DNA of 64,000 bases from Bacillus pumilus (GTDB lineage: Bacteria; Bacillota; Bacilli; Bacillales; Bacillaceae): NCBI RefSeq assembly GCF_002744245.1, contig NZ_NKHG01000118.1:1-64000 (forward strand), in the 5' to 3' direction. This document shows positions 39,239 through 50,700 of this stretch, in pieces (position 1 is the first letter of the stretch; each line of letters begins with the position of its first letter). A program made the position numbers and the translations under genes. The notes beneath the pieces are model-generated. The model was given only the letters and a program-made list of their open reading frames with translations, was not told the DNA's origin and searched no databases.

Positions 39239-40120
39239 ATGTCCAAACGCCCTGAAGGAATGGGTACTCAGGATTCTCTTTTCGGAGAAAGCCGTCCTTT
39301 TTTTATACCTGGGACGGAGCAACTGGAAATCACAGCACACCCATACAGACTTTTTATATTTAAACCGAATACTCATCCTCCTGCAGCTGGTTTTCCAGTC
39401 ATGTACGTGCTTGATGGAAATTCACTTTTTGGCACAATGGTCGAAGCGCTTCGTCTACAGTCAAGAAGACCTGAAAAAACAGGTGTCGTGCCTGCCATCA
39501 TTGTTGGAATTGGCTATCAAACAGAAGCGCCCTATCATCCACTTAGGCATGATGATTTCACTCTTACAGGCCCTGACGCATCCATTGGAGACAAAAGAAA
39601 GGATTTCTCCACCCATACATATGGTGGTGCCTCTGCTTTCTTTTCATTTTTAGAAAAGACTGTAAAGCCTTATATCGAGCAACGGTTTCCAATTAATCGG
39701 AGTCGTCAAACACTTTTTGGGCATTCTCTTGGCGGTCTTTTTGCATTACACACACTATTTGAGCACCCTAATGCTTATCAGACTTATATTGCTGGCAGCC
39801 CTTCTATCCACTGGAACAAAAAGCTGTTTCTAAAAAAAGAACAACAATTCACCAACCGTATACGTCAGGTGCCTATGGATGTATGGCTGCTCATTGGTGT
39901 GGGTGAGTTAGAAAAACACCATCCATGTCAAATGAATGATCATGCACAGTCACTAGCAAACCGCATGTTGCCTTTATCCTCATATGGTTTGCATTCAGCC
40001 TATCACGAGTTTCCTGAAGAAGGACATACGTCAGTTTTACCAGTGCTGATGAATTACGCTTTTCGTTTTGCACTCTATCATGATGATCCTTTAACAACCA
40101 CAGACATGAAAGAAAGGTAG
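39239..40120 (+). CDS. besA: Bacillibactin trilactone hydrolase
   Basis: This 293-residue alpha/beta-hydrolase opens the trilactone ring of Fe-bacillibactin in the cytoplasm so iron can be released. The nucleophile is Ser163 in FGHSLGGLFAL, and a His in PEEGHTSVLP near 263 completes the triad. ATG with AAGGAG upstream. It leads the dhb operon, as in B. subtilis, under two Fur boxes. A second esterase of the same fold closes the locus at 55 kb. Confidence 0.93.
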   Translation: MSKRPEGMGTQDSLFGESRPFFIPGTEQLEITAHPYRLFIFKPNTHPPAAGFPVMYVLDGNSLFGTMVEALRLQSRRPEKTGVVPAIIVGIGYQTEAPYHPLRHDDFTLTGPDASIGDKRKDFSTHTYGGASAFFSFLEKTVKPYIEQRFPINRSRQTLFGHSLGGLFALHTLFEHPNAYQTYIAGSPSIHWNKKLFLKKEQQFTNRIRQVPMDVWLLIGVGELEKHHPCQMNDHAQSLANRMLPLSSYGLHSAYHEFPEEGHTSVLPVLMNYAFRFALYHDDPLTTTDMKER

Positions 40121-40127
40121 TGAACAC

Positions 40128-40913
40128 ATGAAATATAGTGGTCTATCTCAAAAGATTGTGCTTATCACAGGAGCCGGACAAGGTATTGGACAAGCAGTTG
40201 CGCAAAAGCTAGCCGAAGAAGGTGCGATCATTGCGGCAGTTGACGCAAATAAAGATCAGCTACAAAGCACCGTTCAACAAATGAATGATGAAGGCATACG
40301 TGCCTTTGCCTATCCATGTGATATTAGCGATCAAACGTCTGTTCAGCGCATTGTCAGCCAAATTGAACAGCAGCTTGGACCCATTTATTTACTGGTCAAT
40401 GTAGCAGGCATTCTTCGAATCGGTTCTATTGACCAGCTTCGTGCAGATGACTGGCAACAGACCTTTGCAGTCAACACACATGGTGTCTTTTACGTATCTC
40501 AAGCCGTCTCCAAATTCATGATGAAAAGAACTGAAGGAATTATTGTGACCGTAAGCTCGAACGCAGGTGCCATTCCTAGAATGAATATGGCTGCCTATGC
40601 CGCTTCAAAAGCAGCCGCTACTACCTTTACAAAAACGCTTGGATTAGAACTAGCAGCCTATGGAATCAGATGCAACGTCGTCTCTCCTGGCTCTACCGCA
40701 ACACCTATGCAATGGGCGTTATGGTCTGATGAACAAGGAGAAGATCGTGTCATCAAAGGTTCATTAGAGACGTATAAAACCGGTATTCCTTTACAAAAAA
40801 TCGCTGATCCTCATAACATCGCTGATGCAGTACTCTTCTTTGCATCTGACCAAGCCAGTCACATTACGATGCAGAATCTTACGATTGATGGTGGCGCAAC
40901 ACTCGGAATCTAG
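40128..40913 (+). CDS. dhbA: 2,3-dihydro-2,3-dihydroxybenzoate dehydrogenase
   Basis: This 261-residue short-chain dehydrogenase oxidises 2,3-dihydro-DHB to 2,3-dihydroxybenzoate with NAD. It has the Rossmann GAGQGIG loop (ITGAGQGIGQAVA), the NVAG strand, and the catalytic Tyr-x-x-x-Lys in AAYAASKAAATTF. It follows besA by 7 bp in the operon. Confidence 0.96.
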   Translation: MKYSGLSQKIVLITGAGQGIGQAVAQKLAEEGAIIAAVDANKDQLQSTVQQMNDEGIRAFAYPCDISDQTSVQRIVSQIEQQLGPIYLLVNVAGILRIGSIDQLRADDWQQTFAVNTHGVFYVSQAVSKFMMKRTEGIIVTVSSNAGAIPRMNMAAYAASKAAATTFTKTLGLELAAYGIRCNVVSPGSTATPMQWALWSDEQGEDRVIKGSLETYKTGIPLQKIADPHNIADAVLFFASDQASHITMQNLTIDGGATLGI

Positions 40914-40939
40914 CATTTCATCAAAAAGGAGGCCTTTTC

Positions 40940-42121
40940 ATGAAACATTCATTATTGTCGACAGAAGAAAATGTACAGTTAATCCACGACTATCAGCCAG
41001 GCGCTTTTTTCCTTGCTTCCCCTAAACGCACGATACTGTCAGAAGGGATCTTCCAGCATATTGACACCAATCAGCTAAATGAACTATCCAAAAGGGTAGC
41101 GCACGTATTTGACGATGCCAAACAAGCTGGTATTCAAAAACCGATTGTTGCTGGTGCTGTTCCGTTTGATCCGACACAACCGGTTCGTTTAAGTGTTCCA
41201 GCACACGTACAGTTTAGTGATCCACTCGAGTTTCATCAAGGTGAGGAGGAGTGGGAAGCGACCGAGCCATCCTATGAGATGACACCTGTCCCCTCTCCAG
41301 ATGTCTACATGAATGGTGTGAACGAAGGGTTAGATAAAATTGAGAAAGGAGAGCTTAGCAAAATCGTTCTCTCTCGATCTCTCCATCTCAAATCAAATCG
41401 AGAAATTAATACGAAAGCAATACTCGAACGACTTGCTCGTCATAACACAACTGGCTATACGTTTGCTACAAATGTAGCTGACCCGAAATCTTCTCAAGAG
41501 CGCACACTTCTTGGTGCAAGCCCTGAGCTGCTTCTTTCAAAAACTGGTTCATCTGTTATTTCAAATCCACTCGCTGGTTCTCGACCACGCAGTTCAGATC
41601 CAGTAGAAGACCAGCGACGTCACGATGAACTACTTACTTCAGCGAAAGATTTACACGAGCATGCAGTGGTTGTCGATGCAGTCACTAAGGCGCTCGCTCC
41701 TTACTGTCATACACTAGATGTGCCTGCATCACCATCAGTCATACAAACAGAAACGATGTGGCATTTATCTACTGTCGTAAAAGGAGAATTAATAGATGCA
41801 GGTGTGTCTTCAATTGATTTAGCACTAAGCCTTCATCCAACACCCGCAGTATGCGGAACACCTACAGCAGATGCACGTGAAGCAATCCAAGCGATTGAAC
41901 CATTCGATCGAGGATTTTTCACAGGGATGATCGGCTGGTCAGATGCAACTGGTGATGGTGATTGGATTGTCACCATTCGTTGTGCAGAAGCTGAGGGTCA
42001 CTCCCTTCGCCTCTTTGCTGGTGCCGGAGTGGTCAAAGGGTCAAAGGCAGAAGAAGAGCTAGCCGAAACATCTGCAAAATTCAACACGATGCTTCATGCT
42101 ATGGGCATCCATCAGCTATAA
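40940..42121 (+). CDS. dhbC: Isochorismate synthase
   Basis: This 393-residue chorismate-binding enzyme converts chorismate to isochorismate, the first step to DHB. Signatures are [41 protein letters not shown] and [12 protein letters not shown] near the C-terminus with Mg-binding Glu residues. AAAGGAGG lies upstream of the ATG. Third in the operon. Confidence 0.96.
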   Translation: MKHSLLSTEENVQLIHDYQPGAFFLASPKRTILSEGIFQHIDTNQLNELSKRVAHVFDDAKQAGIQKPIVAGAVPFDPTQPVRLSVPAHVQFSDPLEFHQGEEEWEATEPSYEMTPVPSPDVYMNGVNEGLDKIEKGELSKIVLSRSLHLKSNREINTKAILERLARHNTTGYTFATNVADPKSSQERTLLGASPELLLSKTGSSVISNPLAGSRPRSSDPVEDQRRHDELLTSAKDLHEHAVVVDAVTKALAPYCHTLDVPASPSVIQTETMWHLSTVVKGELIDAGVSSIDLALSLHPTPAVCGTPTADAREAIQAIEPFDRGFFTGMIGWSDATGDGDWIVTIRCAEAEGHSLRLFAGAGVVKGSKAEEELAETSAKFNTMLHAMGIHQL

Positions 42122-42144
42122 AAATACACAGGAGATGACAAAAC

Positions 42145-43764
42145 ATGTTTGTTCAACCACCTACATGGCCAGAAGGATTTGCTAAACGCTACCGTGAAAA
42201 CGGTTGTTGGCGTGGGGAAACCTTTAGCGGTATGCTTCGTGCACGCGCCGTATCGTTAGGGAATAAAACAGCGATTACATATGCTAATACGCACTTGAGC
42301 TACCAAGAACTTGATGAGCGCGTCAGCAGTCTTGCCGCCGGTTTCCATCAGCTTGGTATTCACAAGGGAAGTCGAGTTGTCGTTCAGCTTCCTAACATTC
42401 CTGCTTTTTTTGAAGTCATTTTCGCTTTATTTCGAATCGGTGCTTTACCCGTCTTCTCGCTACCATCTCATAGAAGCAGTGAAATCACTTATTTTATTGA
42501 GTTTGCCGAAGCAGACGCATATGTTATTACAGATATCGACGGCGGCTTTGATTATCGATCACTTGCACGTCAAGTGAGAGAAAAGCTTCCCTCATTGCCT
42601 CATGTCATTGTTGCAGGGGAAGCTGAGGAATTCCTTGCCTTGGATGATCTGCGCAAGGACCCAGCGCTTGATCCTCAAATTCATGTAGAGGCAAGCGATA
42701 TTGCGTTTCTTCAGTTATCTGGAGGCAGCACAGGCCTTTCAAAACTCATTCCCCGCACACATGATGACTATATTTATAGTCTTTGGAAAAGCAATGAAGT
42801 GTGCGAGCTCACACAGGATAGTGTGTATCTAGCTACACTTCCAGTTGCACACAACTATCCATTAAGCTCGCCTGGAGTCCTTGGGACGTTATACGCAGGC
42901 GGGAGAGTTGTACTTGCACCTGGATCAAGCCCTGATGTAGTCTTTCCACTCATTGAAAAAGAACGTGCAACCATTACCGCTGTGGTCCCGCCTATCGCAT
43001 TGATTTGGCTAGAGGCCGCTCCTCATCGATCAGATGACTTATCTAGTCTTGAAGTCTTACAAGTCGGTGGCGCTAAATTAAGTGCAGAGGTAGCAAAACG
43101 TGTCATGCCTTCCCTTGGATGTAAGCTCCAGCAAGTTTTTGGCATGGCAGAAGGTCTGGTCAACTATACAAGATTAGATGATCCTGAACATGTCATTATT
43201 CATACACAAGGACGCCCGATGTCTGAATATGATGAGGTACTAGTGGTAGATGATGAGGACAAGCCTGTCCCTAATGAAGTGGCAGGACACCTTTTAACAA
43301 GAGGACCTTATACGATTCGTGGCTACTATCAAGCCGATGAACAGAACAAAAAAGCATTTACCCCTGATGGCTTTTACAGAACAGGTGACATCGTGCGTTT
43401 AACCAAAGAAGGAAATGTTGTTGTAGAAGGCAGAGACAAGGATCAAATCAATCGTGGTGGCGAAAAGGTTGCCGCTGAAGAAGTCGAAAACCATTTGCTT
43501 GCGCATGTTGACATTCATGATGCCGCCATGGTGTCCATGCCAGATCCGTTTCTTGGCGAACGCTCATGCGTCTTTGTTATTGCGAAAGGCAACAGCAAAC
43601 CAGCGCCTGGGGCCTTAAAGTCATTTCTAAGAGAACGCGGGCTCGCCGCCTATAAAATTCCTGACCGCATTGAATGGATTGATGCGTTCCCACAAACAGG
43701 TGTAGGCAAAGTCAGTAAAAAAGCATTACGAGAATTAGCTGCATTCAAAGCAGCCAACGTATAA
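42145..43764 (+). CDS. dhbE: 2,3-dihydroxybenzoate-AMP ligase
   Basis: This 539-residue stand-alone adenylation enzyme activates DHB as the acyl-adenylate and loads it on DhbB. The P-loop is [19 protein letters not shown]; the FGMAEG core and YRTGDIV, then [14 protein letters not shown] with the hinge and the late catalytic Lys in TGVGKVSKK, are all visible. Starts at ATG after AGGAGATG. Confidence 0.97.
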   Translation: MFVQPPTWPEGFAKRYRENGCWRGETFSGMLRARAVSLGNKTAITYANTHLSYQELDERVSSLAAGFHQLGIHKGSRVVVQLPNIPAFFEVIFALFRIGALPVFSLPSHRSSEITYFIEFAEADAYVITDIDGGFDYRSLARQVREKLPSLPHVIVAGEAEEFLALDDLRKDPALDPQIHVEASDIAFLQLSGGSTGLSKLIPRTHDDYIYSLWKSNEVCELTQDSVYLATLPVAHNYPLSSPGVLGTLYAGGRVVLAPGSSPDVVFPLIEKERATITAVVPPIALIWLEAAPHRSDDLSSLEVLQVGGAKLSAEVAKRVMPSLGCKLQQVFGMAEGLVNYTRLDDPEHVIIHTQGRPMSEYDEVLVVDDEDKPVPNEVAGHLLTRGPYTIRGYYQADEQNKKAFTPDGFYRTGDIVRLTKEGNVVVEGRDKDQINRGGEKVAAEEVENHLLAHVDIHDAAMVSMPDPFLGERSCVFVIAKGNSKPAPGALKSFLRERGLAAYKIPDRIEWIDAFPQTGVGKVSKKALRELAAFKAANV

Positions 43765-43783
43765 AAAAAGAGGAGTGAAGACC

Positions 43784-44692
43784 ATGGCAATCCCTACTAT
43801 TCCTGCGTATCCAATGCCGAGCGCACAAGACTTACCTCAAAATAAAGTGAATTGGACACCTGATCCGAATCGTGCTGTCCTACTGATACATGACATGCAG
43901 CAATATTTTTTAAATGCATTTCAACACGATACATCACCGATCACAGAGTTAGTTCAACATATTGAACAACTACGTGATACATGCAATGAACTTGGAATTC
44001 CAGTCGTCTATACAGCTCAACCTGGTGACCAAGACCCGAAAGATCGTGCCTTATTAACAGATTTTTGGGGACCTGGACTTGGTGATGACGAAGCATTGAC
44101 GAAAATCATTGATCAGCTCGCTCCATCTGAAACAGATACAGTGCTGACAAAATGGCGTTATAGTGCGTTTAAAAAATCCGATTTTTTAGACATTCTTCAA
44201 GAAGGTGGGCGTGATCAACTGATCATTACTGGCGTATATGCACATATTGGCTGTATGCTGACAGCCGCAGAAGCATTCATGCTCGATATTGAAACCTTTT
44301 TTGTCGCAGATGCCGTTGCTGACTTTTCACTTAAGCATCACAAAATGGCGATGACCTATGCAGCTGAGCGCTGTGCGGTCACCACAACAACAGACCAGAT
44401 CATTTGTCGTTTAACAGGACAGGAAACAGACAGTGATGACCTATCCTTTGAGGCCATCCTCCACCAAGTAGCTGAGTATCTCCAAGTCCAGCCGAATGAA
44501 ATACCGCTTGACGAGAATCTCGTCTACCTAGGGCTTGATTCTATTAGAATGATGAGCCTAGCGGAAAAGTGGAGACAGCAAGGAGCGGCAGTCAATTTCG
44601 TTGAGCTTGCAGCAAATCCAACGCTCGCTCATTGGCGCACTCTTCTTTTCCCAGAAAAACAGCCATCTATCCCAAATATCGATTATTTGTAA
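43784..44692 (+). CDS. dhbB: Isochorismatase / aryl carrier protein
   Basis: This bifunctional 302-residue protein has an N-terminal isochorismatase (LLIHDMQQYFLNAF, TKWRYSAFKKS, ITGVYAHIGCMLTA) that splits isochorismate, and a C-terminal aryl carrier domain with the phosphopantetheine Ser253 in YLGLDSIRMM. It carries DHB to DhbF. The ATG at 43784 with GAGGAG upstream is preferred over a start 9 nt earlier. Confidence 0.96.
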   Translation: MAIPTIPAYPMPSAQDLPQNKVNWTPDPNRAVLLIHDMQQYFLNAFQHDTSPITELVQHIEQLRDTCNELGIPVVYTAQPGDQDPKDRALLTDFWGPGLGDDEALTKIIDQLAPSETDTVLTKWRYSAFKKSDFLDILQEGGRDQLIITGVYAHIGCMLTAAEAFMLDIETFFVADAVADFSLKHHKMAMTYAAERCAVTTTTDQIICRLTGQETDSDDLSFEAILHQVAEYLQVQPNEIPLDENLVYLGLDSIRMMSLAEKWRQQGAAVNFVELAANPTLAHWRTLLFPEKQPSIPNIDYL

Positions 44693-44707
44693 AGGAGGTA
44701 TAGACCC

Positions 44708-47700
44708 TTGTCGATCCAGTCCGTCAATTCATTTCCACTAACCGGTGCCCAATCAGGCATTTGGTATGCGCAACAGCTTGATCCATCTAATCCCATTTTC
44801 AATACAGCTGAGTATATAGATATTAAAGGATATATTGATCCAATACACTTTGAAGCAGCCATCCGAAAGACTGTCCTAGAAGCGGATTCCCTGCATATGC
44901 GCTTCGTTGAAGATACTGACGGCCCAAAGCAATGGTTTACATTCAAAAACGACATTCCATTTCAATTCATCAATTTGCAAAACGAAAAACAGCCGCTTGA
45001 TGCGGCTAAAGCATGGATGAAGGCAGATCTTTCAACATCAGTCTCTTTAGAGAACGATGTATTATTCCGTGAAGTACTCTTTCAAATTGCTGACGATCGA
45101 TTTCTCTGGTATCAGCGCATTCATCACATTGCCATTGATGGATTCGCCTTTTCGCTCATCGCACGTCGTGTTGCTGAGGTCTATTCAGCCCTATCGCAAG
45201 GGACATCTGTGCCACCTCAAACATTTGGTGCGTTCCATGACGTAGTCCAAGAGGAGATCGCCTATCAACATTCCAATCGCTATGAAGATGATCAAGCTTT
45301 TTGGAAAAATCGCTTTGCTGATCAACCTGAAATCGTTAGCCTTGCTGAGCTTGCCCCAAGAACTTCGGATGATTTTATTCGAAAAACCGCTAGCTATGAT
45401 GCCGCAAAGGTAAGCCAAATGAAAAAAAATGCTCAAGCTTTCGGTGGCACCTGGCATGAAATGATTCTTGCCGCATCCGCTCTATATATGCATCGTATGA
45501 CTGGTGCACATGATATTGTTTTAGGATTGCCTGTTATGATGCGCCTTGGATCTTGCGCATTGCAAACACCTGGAATGGTCATGAACCTAGTGCCGCTTCG
45601 TTTAACATGCAAACCAGAAATGACACTCTCAGCACTTGTTCGCCAAGTATCTGATGAACTAAAAGCCATTCGTCCTCATCAAAGATATCGTCACGAAGAT
45701 ATGAGGAGAGACTTTAAACTCATCGGAAGAAATCAACGATTATTTGGCCCACAGATCAATATTATGCCCTTTGATTATCATCTCATGTTCGATCAGAGCA
45801 TTGGTCAAGCGCATAATCTTTCAGCAGGGCCAGTGGATGATTTATCGATCAACATATATGACCGCGCAGATGGCAACGGGTTTCAAATCGATTTTGATGC
45901 AAACCCTGCTGTTTACAAAGAGCAAACGGTTGATGCTCATCAGCATCGTTTTCTTCAATTGCTGGAGGAAATAACCGGACTAGAGCAAGATCAGACGATC
46001 AGTCAATTCAACCTTCTCTTATCTAAAGAAAAAGAGAACATCCTCAAGCACTGGAATGCTACAAAACAAGAATTACCAAAAGAATCTTTACGGGAACTAT
46101 TTGAAAAACAAGTCAGCAAAACACCACATGCAGAAGCATTACAGTATGAAGGAATCACTTTGACCTACGAAGAGTTGAATGAGCGAGCAAATCAATTAGC
46201 TCATTATTTGAAAAAGCACGGCATTGGACCAGAACAATTTGTCGCAATTGCTCTGCCACGATCGATCGATATGGTCGTGAGTCTGTTAGCCGTCGTCAAA
46301 ACGGGAGCCGCATACCTGCCATTAGACCCTGATTACCCTAGCGATCGTGTTGCCTATATGCTAGATGATGCCAAACCTGTGTGCTTGCTCACAGTCAAAG
46401 AGACAGCAGAGCGTTTTGACCATCCACATACCGTCCAATTGGATGATTCAACTGTTCATCAAGAGATCGTAGGCAGTCTGCATCTTAATCCGACCTGGAA
46501 CGAAGGCTCTCCACATCATCCGGCATACATCATCTACACGTCAGGATCGACAGGCAAACCAAAGGGTGTTGTTGTAACAAAGCGAAATGTGATCAATTTT
46601 ATATTGTCGATGCAAGATTCATTTTTATTAGATCAAGGAGACCATCTTTTAGCGGTTACGACCATTGCCTTTGATATTTCCGGACTAGAAATGTTCCTCC
46701 CGCTTTTACATGGGGCTGCTCTTTTATTAGCAAAAAAAGAAACCATCCAAGAGCCAGCAAAGCTTTCAGACATGATTCGTTCTCATCATGTCACAATCAT
46801 GCAGGCAACACCAACGTTGTGGCATGCATTGGCAGATGAATACCCTGACGTGATAAAAGGTATGCGTGTTCTTGTTGGAGGAGAAGCACTCCCTGCCTCC
46901 CTTTTGCACACATTGCAATCTCTTCAATGTGACATTACCAATTTGTACGGACCTACAGAAACGACGATATGGTCTACGATGGTAAATGTCACAGCGCATC
47001 AAGAGAATAGCGGGCCGCCGATTGGTAAACCCATTTGGAATACGAGCATTTATATTTTAGATGAAGGACTAAACCCTGTCCCAACAGGATCAATCGGTGA
47101 ACTTTATATTGCAGGTGAAGGAGTATCCAGAGGATATCTTGGACGATATGATTTAACGGCTGAACGTTTTGTCGCTGATCCATTCGGCACAAAAGGCACG
47201 AGAATGTATCGTACAGGTGATTTAGCCAGATGGCGTGAGGATGGTTCGATTGATTATATCAGCCGTGCCGATCATCAAATTAAAATCCGCGGCTTCCGTA
47301 TTGAACTAGGTGAAATTGAAACAGTGATCATGCAGCATCAAGCAATAAAGCATACATCTGTTATCGTTCGTGAGGATAAACCTGGACAACAGTTGCTTTG
47401 TGCGTATGTTGTGCTGACAGATGGTATTTCTCTGCATCCTTCAGAGCTCAGGCAGTTTGTGGCAACGTCACTCCCTGATTACATGGTACCTTCTGCTGTT
47501 GTCGTTTTGCCAGAACTTCCACTTACACCAAACGGCAAAATCAATCGCAAAGCATTACCAGCACCAAATATGTCTTTAGTTAGTTCTGAGCGTACACCTA
47601 GAACACCCCAAGAAGACATGTTATGTAGTTTATTTGCAGAAACCCTTGGAATATCTCAAATTGGTATAGATGATAGTTTCTTTGACTTAGGGGGACATTC

Positions 47701-50700
47701 CTTGCTCGCCGCCCGTCTGCTTAGACGTATACGCGATACACTTGGTGCAGACCTAAGCATGAGTACCATTTTTGAATCACCTCGAGTTGCTGAGCTTGCG
47801 CAACACATCGACAAAGCTAAGGACATCCGGCCGCCACTTCAGGTAGAAAACAAGCCAGATGAGATTCCATTGTCCTTTGCCCAAAAACGTCTCTGGTTCC
47901 TTCATTGCCTTGAAGGACCAAGTCCAACTTACAATATCCCACTTGTCATTCAGCTGACAGGTACACTAGATCAAAAAGCTCTTATTGGTGCATTGGCAGA
48001 TATCACTGAAAAACATGAAACACTTAGAACCATTTTTCCAAATCAAAACGGCATGCCAAGACAGGTCATTTTACATCCCAAAAGTGTTCAGCCTGAACTA
48101 CATGTCACATCGTCCACCGATCAGCAGATTGAGAATCAGTTAAACGAAGCCATTCGCTATAGCTTTAACATTGAGGAAGAACCCGCACTGCGAGCAGAAT
48201 TATTCATGCTTGGTGCAAATCGATACGTGCTACTTCTATTGCTGCATCACATCGCTGGTGACGGCTGGTCACTTGCACCATTGACACGAGATTTAGCTGT
48301 TGCTTATGAAGCCCGTATGCAAGGAAAATCAATCTCCTTGCCAGCCGAACCTGTTCAATATGCTGACTATGCCATTTGGCAGCAGAAGCTGTTGGGCAGT
48401 GAAGAAGAGAAGGATAGTCTATTTGCCAAACAACTAAGTTATTGGACAGATGCATTACATGGTCTGCCAGAAGAACTGGAGCTTCCCTATGACTTCCCGC
48501 GTCCACAGGAAGGAAGCTTCAACGGTGCTACAATAGACTTTACGATTGAACCCGCTTTACACCAGCTGCTTCTTGATCTTGCAAAGCAGCATCAAGTGAG
48601 TTTGTTCATGGTGCTCCAAGCATCACTTGCAGCATTACTGACACGCCTTGGGGCGGGAACAGATATCCCAATTGGCAGTCCGATTGCTGGACGGAATGAC
48701 GATGCACTTGATGACATTGTGGGGTTGTTTGTGAACACACTTGTATTACGTACAAATACAACTGGTAATCCAACCTTTAGTGAGCTATTGAAGCGAGTGC
48801 GAGACGTTGACTTAGCAGCCTATGAGCATCAGGATCTACCATTTGAGCGGCTAGTTGAAGTCCTAAATCCAACTCGATCCAGATCACGCAATCCATTGTT
48901 TCAGGTCATGCTTGCCTTCCAAAATACACCGAAGGCCGAAATGAAGCTGGCACAACTTGACTCAGACCTCTACGTGAAACCAGTGGGATCAGCTAAATTT
49001 GATCTGACCATCGAATTAACAGAACAAAGAACCGAAACTGGGTCAGCAGCAGGGTTAACAGGGTTATTTGAATTCAGCACAGATGTGTTTAAACAAAGCA
49101 CCATTCAAGCAATCGCTGACAGAATGAAGCGCTTTTTAACAGAGATAGCTGAGCACCCACATCTGCCAATTGGTCAAGTGAACATCTTATCAAAAAAAGA
49201 GCGACAAACGTTTCTCCCTGACAAGCAAACAATCGCTCATTTAGACCAAGCACCTGCTCTCCCAGCATTATTTGAAAAAACGGCGCAGCAATACCCTGAG
49301 CGAGTGGCTGTAACGGATGGCAATCATCAGCTCACCTATAAAGAGTTAAACGACAAAGCCAATCGGCTTGCTCATTTGTTAATAGAAAGAGGCGTTGGAC
49401 CAGAGCAGTTCGTTGCACTTGCCCTGCCTAGATCAATCGATATGCTCGTGAGTTTATTAGCCGTTCATAAAGCAGGCGCAGCCTATGTCCCGCTTGATCC
49501 TGACTATCCAGCAGACAGGCTAGCATACATGATACATGATGCCAAACCAGTTTGTAGCATCACAACAAAAGCAGACGCAGTGCATCTCCCTGCTGATTGC
49601 GATTTGATTTTGTTAGACGAAAAAGAAACGAGCGGCCAACTGCTGAATACGCCACATCACAATCCGGCTGATATAGACAGAATTGAGCCGCTATCTTCTC
49701 TGCATCCGGCCTATATTATTTATACATCTGGTTCTACAGGCAAACCAAAAGGAGTGGTCATCCCACACCAAAATGTCATCCGTCTTCTGACATCTACTGC
49801 ACATTGGTTCCATTTTGATGAAGAGGATGTTTGGACCATGTTTCATTCGTATGCCTTTGATTTTTCAGTATGGGAAATATGGGGACCACTTTTATATGGA
49901 GGTCGACTTGTGATTGTACCTCATACCATCTCTCGCTCTCCTGAAGAGATGCTCCAGCTTCTAGTCGATGAAGGTGTGACAGTACTTAATCAAACCCCTT
50001 CTGCCTTCTATCAGCTCATGCAGGTAGAAAAGGAACAACAAACACTTGGTCAAGCATTATCACTCCGCTATGTCATCTTTGGCGGTGAAGCATTAGAGCT
50101 TAGCAGATTAGAAGATTGGTACAGCCGTCACTCAGATTGTAAGCCAAAGCTAATCAACATGTACGGTATTACAGAGACCACCGTACACGTTACGTACAAT
50201 GTACTCAATCGAGACATGATCGCAAAGAAATCCAGTAGCTTAATAGGCGAACCGATTCCAGATTTACACGTTTACGTACTAGATGAATACCTACAACCTG
50301 TTCCCACTGGGACAACAGGTGAAATGTATGTAGCTGGAGCTGGCTTGGCAAGAGGTTATCTAGGCAGGCCTGATCTGACATCAGACCGTTTCCCTGCCGA
50401 CCCGTATGGAGCACCGGGTACAAGGATGTATCGTACAGGCGATCTCGCACGTTGGACGGAAGAGGGATCACTTGATTACATTGGCAGAGCTGATCATCAA
50501 ATTAAAATACGCGGGTTCCGCATTGAACTTGGAGAAATTGAAGCCGTTCTGGCACGTCACGATGCAGTTGCACAAGTGGCTGTCAGCATGCGAGAGGATC
50601 AGCCTGGTGACAAACGCTTAGTCGCATATATCGTGACAACTGAAGGAGGCCGAACCGATACAGAAACCCTTCGTCATTTTGCAGCAGCCAGTCTTCCTGA

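Noticed and set aside
39216-39653. 145-codon plus-strand frame overlapping besA
   Set aside because: It is a frame shadow of besA, which has the catalytic motifs and a good start.
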